Assembly: GCF_000004075.3 (NCBI RefSeq)
Contig: NC_026661.2
Coordinates: 434,001-498,000, forward strand
Source: Cucumis sativus
Taxonomy: Eukaryota; Streptophyta; Magnoliopsida; Cucurbitales; Cucurbitaceae
Direction: 5' to 3'
DNA length: 64,000 nucleotides
Shown: positions 1 through 11,300 of the stretch, in pieces
Layout: each line of letters begins with the position of its first letter
How positions within the stretch are numbered: position 1 is the stretch's first letter
Notes under the pieces: generated by a model
Seen by the model: only the letters and a program-made list of their open reading frames with translations
What the model was told of the DNA's origin: nothing
Databases searched by the model: none
Position numbers and translations under genes: made by a program

Positions 1-1376
1 TGGGTATCTGGCACAACTTCTGTGAATGATGGTTGCAAAGTTGCCGGGATGCAATGTACATGCGACCACAGTGATCGACTGCCGCATAAAGACGTTGAAG
101 CGCTCATACCAGGAAATCGCAGAAATGCGCGGCCCATCATGCGGTGGGTTTGGTTGGAATGACGATGTGAAGTGCATCGTTGCTGAGAAGGAGTTATTTG
201 ACAACTGGGTCAGGGTATGTGAAAAGTATAATTGTACACTGATATAATTTTTACTTCAATATGAAACAAGTCTAATATTTGATTTTTCTTTCCTATGTAG
301 AGTCATCCTGCAGCGAAGGGGCTGCTAAATAAGCTTTTCCCATATTACGACGAGTTGGCGTATGTATTTGGGAAAGATCGTGCAATGGGCACCCATGCAG
401 AGACCTTTGCTGATGTCGGATCCAACGTTCCTCCTGGGTTTGAGGAATTTCCTCCCGTGGATCTCAATGATATGGAATTTCCTTCCATGTCCAGCCATAG
501 GTTTAACATGTCACAAGACGACATCGCACGACCAAGTCGAGGAACCGATAGTAGGACGACTTCAAGTGGCTCGAAGCGTAGGCGGGGAGGGCAGACTTTA
601 GAAACAGCTGATGTGATTAAGGATGCCATGGCTCTTCAAACTGACGAGCTGAGACTCATTGCAGAGTGGCCGCGGTTGGCACTGGAGGATGAAAGCAGGG
701 TCCGTAGAGAGGTGGTTCGCGCATTGCGTGCCATACCTGAGCTCAGTAGGTTGGACATGGCGCAATGTAATCGAATACTAATGAACAATTTAACGGACAT
801 GAAGGGTTTCCTCGAACTGTCAAATGAGGAGAAGCTTGACTACTGCACGGTGCTCATACGAGGCGCTAGCTGATTGTTTGTTTTACTTGCATGGAGTATT
901 GTTATGTTTTCTGTTTATGTTTGTACCTGTTAACTGCTTTTGATTGGTGTTTTCGAATGATATTGCTAGTCATTTGTTTTTGTTTTCATACATTTGAACT
1001 AGTAAAATGAATGTGACGTAATTTAATTTTCATCTTCAAAATTTCCAAATAATTCAATTTGACCATTGCATTTTAAATATGAATTTGCTAAAAAAAATTA
1101 ATTAAATAATAAATATATCACATCACTACCAATACAACACTTTCTCCAAACACATCTTATCATAACCCTACCCCCAAACACATCTTATCATAAAACTATC
1201 ATAACACTAATCACATAACCCTTCCCCCAAACACATCTTATCATAACACTATCAATAACACTACTCACATAACTCTTCCCCCAAACAACTTTTATCATAA
1301 AACTAGTTTTATCATAATACTAGTTTTATCATAACCCTAACCCTTCCATAACTCAACCCTTCCCCCAAACGACCCC
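1..1376 (+). mobile_element. Right end of a PIF/Harbinger-type DNA transposon
   Basis: The MYB/SANT-like gene is followed by about 500 bp of AT-rich sequence and then by subterminal repeats from 1135 to 1350, built on CCCCCAAACACATCTTATC and CATAACACT units. The block ends in CTTCCCCCAAACGACCCC at 1376, the mirror of a GGGGTCGTTTGGGG terminal repeat, next to TTA at 1377-1379, the usual 3-bp target duplication of this superfamily. The left terminus and any transposase gene lie outside the window. The pairing of gene and terminus is inference from adjacency and family knowledge. Confidence 0.6.
26..873 (+). CDS. MYB/SANT-like protein of a PIF/Harbinger-type transposon, 3' part
   Basis: Two exons read through: 26-214 and 301-873, joined in phase 0 by a GT-AG intron (215-300, donor GTATGT, acceptor TATGTAG). 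The joined protein reads NWVR/SHPAAKGLLNKLFPYYDEL across the junction, which is the expected continuous MYB/SANT-like (Myb_DNA-bind_3) text of plant Harbinger accessory proteins. The first part holds the MYB-like fold (CRIKTLKR, FGWNDD), the second a polar linker with SGSKRRRGG as a likely nuclear signal and a helical C-terminus. Upstream the frame stays readable (GYLAQLL) but is closed by TGA at 23-25, directly before two ATG codons at 26 and 29. In family members I recall, the residue there is arginine, so this may be a CGA-to-TGA nonsense change and the gene a pseudogene. Such proteins act with the PIF transposase in element transposition. Earlier exons, if any, lie outside the window. Confidence 0.65.
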
Positions 1377-3647
1377 TTATTGGTTCAGATAATCTACCTT
1401 TTACTTGCCACTTTTCCTATAAATAGAAAACTTTTGTGGATTTTGAATTACACGCCCAGATTGGAGACCTTAGCCTCTCTTATCCACATCTAGGAATGGT
1501 TGAAGACATATAAACCAACAAGAAAGCCTTGAAAATTAGGAGAAAACTCATATAGATAATTAAACTAGAATTAATCAACAAAAATTACTTTATAAAAATT
1601 GTGATGTCGTTACGGTGCTGACAGAAAGTGCACACAGAAAAAGTTCAGAGCACCACGACGACGGTGCAAGGTTGAATCCTCTTTGGGTTTTTAAACGTTG
1701 CATTTTTGCTTTGGTTGCACATGTCTTATGACTCTCATTTTACCCAATTAAGCTCCAAAATGATTCTAACAACGAATTCTACTATCAAATTGCTTGAAAC
1801 ATATAAAATTGTCAAATAAGATTGTAAAATCATGAAACGATCTCGAATTAAACGAAGCTAGATACTGCATTTTCAGTGTTATCAAAAGACATAGTATAAA
1901 GAAAAAACATGAATTACAAGGAAAAAATATATGAAGCCATATATATATATATCATACATAAATTAGCCTAAGCGTAAGATACTAATACAATAAAAACATC
2001 ATATGAAGATGAAGTTCATGATAGTGTAGGATCGTTGAATAGGGTTTTTACATATTAATGAAGCCTTTTAACTAAATGGTCCCAATTAAACAAAATAACA
2101 AATTACTTTTTGATGATAATATAATTTGATACAAATGCATTCACATAAAAATGACTTATCAAGTCAACAAATTAATTACAAAACCAAACACGAAAGAGAT
2201 AGAGAAATTGAGGTTCAACACAACTAATCTACACCCACTTTCTAAGATCCTTTTTGTTGTGTCACTAAAACTTCAAAACAACTCTTCTCATGAATTAGAG
2301 ACAACCATCGTACTATTCATATAACTCATTTATTTGAATTCTGATAGTGGGAATTCAAAAGGTATTGGATTCATAATTTTGAGCTGTACACAATTAAATC
2401 ACCAAAAAGGCTAGAATTATTAATAAAGAAAATCAGGTTTGTTATCATCATCCTTAAATGGTAAGATTAAATATAGATAGTCGTTTCTCTCTTCTTTTCC
2501 TTCTAATATCCATCCATTTATGAAGCTTCCTACTGGAGACCAAAGACGCCGACCAGAGGCTCCTTCTTTTGGATGGCTTCTGCATGAGTGAATCGAGATC
2601 TATGGTTTTGAACTTCTCCTCTTGTAATTGCTTTGATTCTTGCCCTAATTATTCAACAAATTTCTTCTTCAAAAAATCTTATGAAGATTGTTTTCGATCA
2701 CAAAATCTCCCACATTGGGTTGTTCAAAAGAATAAGCGTCCTGTAAAAAGATAGAGTAGAGAGTATTAAGAAGTCAACCGCTGCAAGATTTATTATGCGG
2801 CCCATATACGATAAAGAAGGCTTTATTCTTAGAAGTAGAGAGAAGAGATTTAGTGTGACAAAGCTCGAGGAAAAAAGAAGAGGTTCGATGAGTAGAGGGA
2901 GGTATAAAAATGGTTTTATGAGTGAAGGCAGTAGTGAAATGGGGTTTTCGGGAGCAAGAACTAGAAGAAAAACCAGAAGCAAAGGAGAACTAGTGAAGAA
3001 GAGAGAGACGCTAATATATAGAGGCATGCATAGAAGGGCAGAAAGCAATGAACAAATGCTAGTGTGGGTGACGTGGGCAAGGTGGAGGAAGAACGTACGG
3101 TGAGGCAACGACGACATGGAAGGAGGAAGAGGAGGAGGTGCTGGTTGTTGGGTCGGTGGAGGGATCCACAACAGAGAAGGAGAAACTATGAGAGAATGTA
3201 GAAGAGGAAGAAGAAGATGATGATTGAATATTATTTTAAAAGTATAGGGTAAGGTATTGGATAAAAAAGTGTTTGTTTGACAAAATTTATAACATTATTT
3301 TAATTACATTATTAAGTGTGTATCAAATTATCAAATAATGAGTTTTCAACTACACACAAAATGTTGGTATTATATGTGGTTAGTTTGAAAGAAAATAAAG
3401 TTGCCTAAATTTATAACATTATTTTAATTACATTATTAAGTTGTCAAATTATCAATCTCATGTTATATTGTGTAACACTAGTACATTATAGTATTGATCA
3501 AAAGTGCTCTAAAGCTTTTTTTTTTTTTAAAAAAAAGAACTCTTTAATTTTTTTCCAAGAAAGAATCAAAACAAAAACCTTTTAATTTTTACTTAAATAA
3601 AACTATTTAAAAGAAAAATCCTTGTGTGTTTGGAATTTTTAGATCTT
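1377..3647. other. Intergenic, no supported gene
   Basis: AT-rich sequence without a convincing gene. From about 2690 to 3200 the plus strand is purine-rich, which opens a 157-codon minus-strand frame of low-complexity Leu/Ser/Pro and a 102-codon plus-strand frame of Arg/Lys/Ser; neither resembles a protein family. A 34-bp direct repeat lies at 3283-3316 and 3407-3440. An AT dinucleotide tract lies near 1938-1951. Confidence 0.6.
3283..3440 (+). repeat. 34-bp direct repeat, 124 bp apart
   Basis: The string that begins AAATTTATAACATTATTTTA occurs at 3283-3316 and again at 3407-3440. Each copy is followed within about 10 bp by a similar TCAAATTATCAA segment. It may be a small tandem duplication or repeats inside a decayed non-autonomous element. 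Confidence 0.6.
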
Positions 3648-3925
3648 TGTTGGGATTGATATCCTAAATCTAGTAAGTGTTTTATTTTATTTGATATATT
3701 TAGTTGCATTAACTAGCAAAATCAATAAACTAACATTCAAGGTTATATTTTGTAACCTAAACATATATGTGGAGACATACAAGTGGATCGTGTTTAAGTA
3801 ATAGCCTAAACGGTATGTACTAGATGGATAAGGTTGGATACCTTCTTCTAGAGACACTATGAATACAACTTGCTTTGTAGTTGTTTACAATTGTTCTAAA
3901 GTGCTACAAATGATTGATGACAATA
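3648..3925 (+). mobile_element. Copia-type LTR fragment
   Basis: Starts with TGTTGGGATTGATATCCTAA, a typical TGTTGGG beginning of plant Copia LTRs, and continues through TTTGTAACCTAAACATATATG and GTGGAGACATACAAGTGGAT, text I recognise from cucurbit Copia LTRs. It is cut off near 3925, where gypsy gag-like sequence begins, so only part of one LTR is left. The boundary on the right is approximate. Confidence 0.5.
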
Positions 3926-3929
3926 GGGA

Positions 3930-4990
3930 CAATAGGATCGACACCTGAAGATCCTGAAAAGAAATATGGTATTGAATGACTTAAAAATTTAGGAGCCACA
4001 ATTTTTGAAGGTTCGACAAACCTAGCTATGAGTCATGATTAGTGTTGGTAGAAAAGTGTTTTAACGTCATGAGGTGTCCTAGAGAATGAAAGGTAAGACT
4101 GGCAACGTTTCTTTTCCAGAAAGAAGCAAAATATTGGTGGAGATCAATTAAGGTTAAACAAGGAGATACTAATGATTAGGATTTAAAGACTTTTATAGGT
4201 AATTTTGAAGATAAGTATTATCCAAGTACATATCGGGAGATGAAGAGGGACAAATTTCTGCGTTTGGAGCAGGAATCATTATCGGTAGCATATTATGGAG
4301 GGAAGTTTACAGAAATGTCAAGGTATGTTGAAATGTTAGTGGCAACCGAGATTGATCGTTGCTAGATGTTTGAAAGAGGTTTAAGGTAGGAAATCCTTAC
4401 TCCTGTTACTTCAAGGACAAAGTGGACTGACTTCTCTGAGTTGGTTGAGACTACATTGCGAGTAGAGTAGAGCTTCTTGAAGGAAAGCCAACATTAGAAT
4501 CAAGTCAAAGGATTTCATTAGTTAGTAATACCAAAGGACGGGAGCAACGACAATTTATTCCTCGTATATCGAGTAGAAGGGACTTTAAAACTCGATCGAG
4601 TAAAAAGACCTACAGGCAAGTTAGTGAAGGAAGTGTTGCCTTTCCAAGACAATCAAACAGAACAGGAACGATGTCTCAATCAAGACAGGAATCAAGAGCA
4701 AGTAACTGAGCAAGACCTCTATGTGAAAACTGTGGAAGACAACGACATATGGGAATGTGTTTAATAAGGGCATATGAATGTTACTGTTGTAGGAAACCAG
4801 AACATTTAAAAAGGAAATGTCCTCTATTAAAAGTGATTATACAAGACAATAAGAAGGAAGGATCTCAATTAATAAATCAGCAGAAAATTGCAACAGTTAG
4901 AGGAGAAAGACCAAGTAATAGTAAGCAGAAAGTGTAGGACGACCTCGGCAACAAAAAAGGGTTTTGCAATGATGCAACAGAAAGAAGATG
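3930..4990 (+). pseudogene. Decayed Ty3/gypsy gag
   Basis: Conceptual translation, with several stops and frame changes, gives stretches typical of the Retrotrans_gag domain: AKYWWRSIK, FEDKYYPSTYREMKRDKFL, GGKFTEMSRY and FSELVETTLRVE. It is followed at about 4780-4820 by a CCHC zinc knuckle (CYCCRKPEHLKRKC, the C-x2-C-x4-H-x4-C pattern). A DDAQYIVTG motif near 4990 marks the usual transition from gag to protease, but no protease, reverse transcriptase, RNase H or integrase follows. The gene cannot encode a full protein. Confidence 0.75.
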
Positions 4991-5157
4991 ATGCACAATA
5001 TATAGTCACTGGCAAGAATTTCTAAACCCTTATGTGTTTGTATTTTAGTTTTAAGGTGTTTTTGAGTTATAAAGTTTAAGTTATGAAAAACAAGGAAACA
5101 ATCATTAACGTAAGGATATAAAAATTTCGAGGACGAAATTCTTAAGGGGGAAAAAAA

Positions 5158-7403
5158 TCGTAAACCCTGAATCTTGGAAGAAACTCTAAGTCTTTCAAAG
5201 TAATTGAAAGTTTAAAAGTTAAAAGGAATTAAGGACAAAAGAAAGGGTGTCATGGTTAATAGAAAAAGAGGAAATTTTGGTTAAGTGTGAAGGGTTGTAA
5301 TTCTAGGTGTTTAGAGGTTATGTTATGGTTGTTTGGACGACCAAATAAAGGAAAATAACCTCTAAAGAGGTTAGTAGGCGTTTAAGAGTGACAACCAAGG
5401 TTTTGCACTGGGCATTTGGAGGTTATTATGCTTGTGTTAAGTGTTTTGGTTGGTTTACCAAGTTAGATGATATTGAACGAGAAGAAGGCTTGGGAGTTTA
5501 TTGTGGGCGTGGAAGGCAGTACTTAGAAGTTAGAAATTGGAGGTTAGCTTAGCAAGGAAGAGTGTCACGCAAGGAAGGCTAGGCGAGGAGAAGCTTTACG
5601 GTCAAGGGCTATGCAAGAAGACATTGGAGGTTAGCCATGAGTTTTGGACATGTATGTGGCAAGCTTAAGCCAAGCAGTTTAAGGTTAATTCAAGTGTCTT
5701 AATAACCTTTCGTGCCTTTTATGAGGTAGATAAGTAGTAGGAGGTGTCTTAAGGAGGTTCAATGGTGAATTTAAGCAAGGATGAGGTGTTAAGTTACTTT
5801 CATGCAATGACTTCTATAAATAGGCAACTTCAACAAGTGTTTTCTCACAATCCACTTTTGCAAAATCACTCAAATTGGTCTTGAAAGTTCAGAAATTATG
5901 TCTAGTTTATGAGTGAGGGCTACCGTGAGTTTAGGATTCAAGGAGGTTTGTGTTTGGATCAAGAAAAGGTGAGAAGGTAATTTCTCGAGTGAATCTAAGC
6001 AAGGTGCATTCCCAGTTAGCTACAAGACTCGTCTTTTTAAATTTAATTCTAAAATTTTGAGGTAAGAAAGTTAAGTCATTTTATAACAACTTTTTATTTT
6101 GTCAAAAGAGTTATGAATTTTAAGATATGATTTTTCAAAGTCGAGTCATATTTTTTGGATGAAAAATGAGGTTCTGTGAAAAAGGGGGCTGGCCCAATTG
6201 TAAGGTAAGTTTAGGCGATATTAGTTTGTGTTTTGATGTCATAGAGGTTATTGTGAGTATGGGTTGTTGTTGGATGGGATGCAGCGTGCGCGGCCAAGGT
6301 CCTGCTGCCCACCCATGCGCATCAGACAGTGTCATCTTGAAAATTTTAAGTACACTTTCGATGTTTTCATAGTCAAGGAAAATTAATTGGATAACTTTAC
6401 CATATTTTTAGGACAAGAGGAGATCGGGCAAATTTATAAGCCAATGATTTAGGTTTGTATATGTGAGTAGAAAATGATTTATTTAAAGTATTTCAAAACA
6501 TGTTTTAAGCCATGATTTATGCTAAATGTTTAACCTATTTATGAATTGTTTTCATGCATGTTATTGATTAAAGTAATTATGTAAGATTACTATTTATTGA
6601 GCTTATGTGTAAGGATTATCAAGAGTAAGTTAAGGATCATTTATTTCAAAAGATTTAAGATTTATGGTTTGAAAATGTTTTATCGAAACAAAGCTATCTC
6701 AAAAATTACTCGTTACGAAACAGACTTAAAATTTACTTGTACGAGGCAGGAATAAATTGGTTGTCACGAGGTAGGCTTAAAATTTACTTGTGAAGAGGAA
6801 GAATTAAATTACTCATATAGGACAAAATTAAATTAATTGTAACAGTGAAGGATCAGAGCTACTTGAGTTTCGAGCTGAAAAAACAACAAGGATTATGTTA
6901 CTATTTCCAATTGCTTTAAAGTTTCAAGCTTTCCATTTATGATTCACTGTTTACAAGATTTACATATTCTTGTTACAAAGATTTATGAAATATAGAAAAC
7001 AACCACTCAATGGGCTTGTTTACCTCATGCTTTCCAAAATATTTTTCCGCTTTCCAGGTAAAGACCATGTTTTCGAAGCATGAATAATTGATATTTGTCT
7101 ACTGAAGTGTTTAATCGTACGTGTTATGTATAGTGTTGTTGTTAGTCTTCAGTCTTAGGTTGGGTTTTTTAGTGTTGGGTTTTGTTGTGTAAATAAGGTT
7201 TCATGTTGTCTATATAAACTTATCTACAGGTTGTTTTAATTAAGAAAATTTTCTCTCAGATCTGTTTATAACTTTCGTTGTTGTTCATTGTTTTATGGGT
7301 TAAGCTAAGAGTTAACTGGTGTCGTTCTTGAAGTAGGCAATATAAGTTGATTTCACATCACGTCTTGGGCCAAGATCGCAGGTGCTTGGGACGGGGTGTT
7401 ACA
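5158..7403 (+). mobile_element. 3' LTR of a Ty3/gypsy element
   Basis: A polypurine tract (AAGGGGGAAAAAAA, about 5143-5156) follows the TTTCGAGGACGAAATT string that closes pol in many plant gypsy elements. The LTR then runs to GGGACGGGGTGTTACA at 7403, a standard CA end. The 5' border is mutated (CGTAAACCC where TGTAAC-CCC is usual). A TATAAATA box lies at 5815-5822, as expected for the LTR promoter. No matching 5' LTR is present upstream, so the element is truncated on the left as well as deleted for pol. Small frames inside, such as 6166-6372, are not genes. Confidence 0.7.
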
Positions 7404-8317
7404 TGTAGTCTTCTAGTAATTTTACTTTACTTCAATGACAGCAAGACCAAGAATATTCTCAACTCGTTGGTTTATACAAATTAAATTTATATTAATTATA
7501 CACCAACTAGTTGAGAATAAAATATTCTTGATCTTATTGTCACTAAATCAGTTTCAAACTACATGTTTTTAATTTCAAATAAACAAAAGAAATTTTAAAA
7601 AATATTTAAAAAGAAAATTTGTTCTAAACATTTTGATGAATTTTGCTACATTCCTTCGTATATAAAATTTTAAATTATTAAAAGGAAGTGTTAAACATAA
7701 AAAATAGTTTCAAATTAACAATTCTATAAGATATATATTAAAACTAAAAGAGAAAGCTCAGTTAAAAAGCATAAAATTAAAAGAAAAAAAGAGAGATAGA
7801 GACTAGACTAAACTATTTCAAAACTTGAAAACACAATTGATAATAGAATTTGCATATCTATTACTTTGAAAGGTGTCTCAATTGGACGAAGTCCACAAGT
7901 AAAAGGAAAACGAAGTTCACCATCTTCATCCTCTAAGATGATTCATAATTTATTAAAAAATGTAAATCAGGTCAAGTATTTCGACACCCATTTTTGTCAA
8001 TTGTTTTCATTCTCCACGTTATTTATTAAAATAATATTAATTTTTAAAAAAAATCCAATAAACTGCTATATAATATTTGTCTCTCAACTCTCAAGAAGCA
8101 TCCTAAGCTAATGTAAAGATCAAAACCCGAATGGGTGAAGTGATAAATTATTTGCTTATAAGACCCTCCCCCAGAATAAAGAGCTGCAAAAGTGTTTATC
8201 GCATGTATAACATAAACAACAGGAGGTTTATAGAAAGAAAAAGAAAAACTCTCAATGATAATTAAGACTATACAAAATTAATTGAATCTCTAATGGCTGT
8301 CAAATTAACTAAGATTT
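7404..8317. other. Intergenic, downstream of the NERD-like gene
   Basis: AT-rich sequence with no gene that I can support. It holds an imperfect inverted repeat at 7436-7543 (listed separately). From about 8100 to 8317 it probably includes the 3' UTR of the minus-strand NERD-like gene. Confidence 0.6.
7436..7543. repeat. Imperfect inverted repeat with 30-nt loop
   Basis: Left arm 7436-7470 (TGACAGCAAGACCAAGAATA onward) and right arm 7501-7543 are reverse complements over about 38 bp, apart from a few mismatches and a 4-nt bulge. It starts 33 bp beyond the gypsy LTR end. It may be a small fold-back element or a chance hairpin; there is no clear target duplication. Confidence 0.55.
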
Positions 8318-11300
8318 CTACTTGTGCCTGTAATCACAAGTACCTCCTTTCTTGCAATGTCCACTTTCATGATATTTGCACAGTTTTTGCACTCTATTGT
8401 AAGGTGACCTAGAATTCCCACCACCACCACCGCCGCCGCCAAAAGATGGTTGCATACCCCAAGATTTATCTCCATTCCCGGGATCTCCGCCATGAGAACC
8501 ACCATCCTTTTGGTTCGAGAATCTATTCCCATTTTTGCCATGCTCATTACCCCACATGTTCTGATTCACAGATGGAACGAGCCAACTGGGATTCATGTTC
8601 ATGGGTGGCATTGGTGCAACGTTGGGACCAACCCATCCCGGAGTTGCATTTACCGGAGGTGGCATAGGGCTGTGAGCTGGCCACCCTTGAAGGTTGTTTC
8701 CAGCTGCCGGCCCTTGACCTGGTGCAATCCAACCCGGGTTTGTAGCTGCAGGACCAGAACTTTGAGCAGTAGCTCCCCACATCATAGCAGTGGCGTTTGG
8801 AGGTGGTCCTGTTGGACCCCAACCCATGTTTGGATTTCCTGATGGCATAGGCCCCCAAGTTTGGTTCTGAGACTCTGAACCCTGTCGTGGAACAGTACTT
8901 TGACCTTCTGGAGCACCCATTCCCCAAGGTAGATTGGGTGGAGTTGAACACTGAATGTGTTGTGGGTTACTAGAAATAGGAGCTGTAGATCGCCAAGGGT
9001 CAGAAGACGGAAAACTGGACATACCGGCTGAGGAAAAACTTGATGTTGAACTTCCTGCACTGAATGATGTGACAGCAGCATTTTGTGCAGGCGACATCTC
9101 CCCCCAACGACTGTGAAGAGTTTGTGCTGGTGGCATGCTAGAAGAAACGTTTGATTCAACTTTGAGAGAGTGTGCATTTTGCCATGCCTCCGATGTATCT
9201 GTTTCCCGTTTCAGGATGGAGCCAGACCCGTGTCCATGAGCTTCAATAGGAGGATTACGACTGTTGATGGATTGTACCAAACTCTGAAGATTTGCACTAA
9301 TGCTTCTAATATCTGCAGCTGGATTGAGCGAAGCATCATCAATGATAGGTGATTGCCGTACTGGCTGAGATTGATGGTTTTGGAGTGCATTTATAGGACC
9401 TGAACCCAATCCCTTTTCTGACGAATTCCGACCCAAATGTGAACGCAGCGAGTCATTTTCAGACCCTTGCATTACTGAAGAACCATGCAAACCACCACCA
9501 GCAGTTCCTGAGAGTGATTTTGCCTCCATGAACGATGCAGCCACTTGAAATGGCTGCTCCTTTGATCCTCCTGAGCTGGGAGTAGGAGAAGGAAGATTAG
9601 TGAAGTTCTTATTGCCATGGTCAGAAGACCATCTGTCTCCTGAATATCTAGGGACTTTTATAGAACCCGAGACAGGTCTACCAGTAGGGCTAACTTCATT
9701 TTGAGATTTCCATCTTCCTCCAGAAGATTGATCATAAGAAGTTGGATTAGTATGTGAATTTGAACTACTAGCATTTTGACCATCCACACCTGACTGCAAA
9801 GTGCCTCCCTGAGGCCTGCCCACAAATGGAGAAGAATTCGGGTGTACTTGCAAACTGTTGCTTGTCAATGGAGTGTCCTTTGAGATCTTTCCCGCTAAGA
9901 CATCGGTCAAGAGTAGGGAGTCCTCTTGCTGGTCTGAGATTCTCCATATTCTCAAGTCTGTAGGAAAATAACCTGTGTTACTCCACTTGCGCAGTTGCAC
10001 CATTGAAAACGGTCCCTGCACTTTCCCAGAAGGATCCTGATAATGCCATATCTTCTCGGATTCATTTACTGTAGCAGCATTCTGTGTAGTCCCCACGGAT
10101 GAAGATGCTGCTGGATTTACCGAGTGAGCAGCAGAAGACTCAGATGCGGCCCCAGACAAGGCATTCCTAGCAGTGATTTCTGAACTAGGCGAAACTTGTT
10201 TGTCCCACTTGCTTGTTTTTTTAACATCTCTCTCTCTTCCATGACCCCATGAAGTTTCATTTATTATTTCACCGGAACCAATGGCATCATCCCCTTGATT
10301 AGCAAAGCCTTTGCCAGACAAGTTCCTGCTCATGTCCCGATTTGTGTTAGAGAAGTTTCTAGTCCCGCTCCAGGAGTCATTCAAATGCGAACCTCCTTTT
10401 CCAGGAGAAACTGGCTCCCTCGTCCTCCTGCCAAAGCTTGTGCTTCTTGACAAGGTGTAGGTTTCTGCATGCAATAGATTATAATATAATGGCTGGCTGA
10501 TGAAAAAGAAATGTGAACTGGAAAAAACAACACACAACAACAACCTCGTCTCTTATCATCCGCTTCATCTTCATCTTCAGATTCATGACTCGGATCCATA
10601 TTTGGGTCTGCATGTATTTCTGGTATTTCCTCAATTCTGCGTTGCCGCTCCTCGGGTGTCTTCAAAAGCTGTAGTTTCTCAACACATTCTCTAAGCGTTG
10701 AGAGTAGTCAAGGAAAATAATCATAGAGCTCTCTATCCCATTCATCCAGAGAGACAACAAAGTGAATAAAATACAGAAGAATTCTTTACAATCAGGTCGA
10801 CTTCATTCTAGCTGCACACTCAAAGGAATATTTTTAATCTTACAGTTCCAGCTAACATTCTATAGTCCCTTAGCAAAACATGGGACTAAAGTTCTCTGGT
10901 CTCGATTCATAGGAGGAAAAGGAGAATAATAATTTGTTTCTAAGTACCTGAGCAAAAGTGAGTCTGCCAAAAACGAAAAAGCATATCCTTCTTTAAAAAA
11001 AATGTTTAGCCACAATTCAACAAAATAATGAAAAAAAGGATATTCTTTTCGACGCCCTTTCTCACTTGCTCGATCACGAAGATGACTCAGTCGAACTATC
11101 TCGGTCTCCATCCACTGTAGAGAGACATACAACAAAATAGTCAACTAGTAGGCAAACAACTGGTGTCTAAAATACAAATCAATACATAGTTTGGCTTAAA
11201 CAGATTAACTACTTATATGCAACCAATTTGACCAGCAAAATGGGTTGAACTCGTATCTCTCCCCAAAAAAACAATAACAAGTAAAAGATGCCAAGAAAAA

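Noticed and set aside
2698..3171. 157-codon minus-strand frame and overlapping 102-codon plus-strand frame
   Set aside because: Both come from a purine/pyrimidine-biased tract and give low-complexity Leu/Ser/Pro or Arg/Lys/Ser peptides without family motifs or splice context.
5158..7403. Frames at 6135-6372 as small genes
   Set aside because: They lie inside the gypsy LTR and have no protein-like features.
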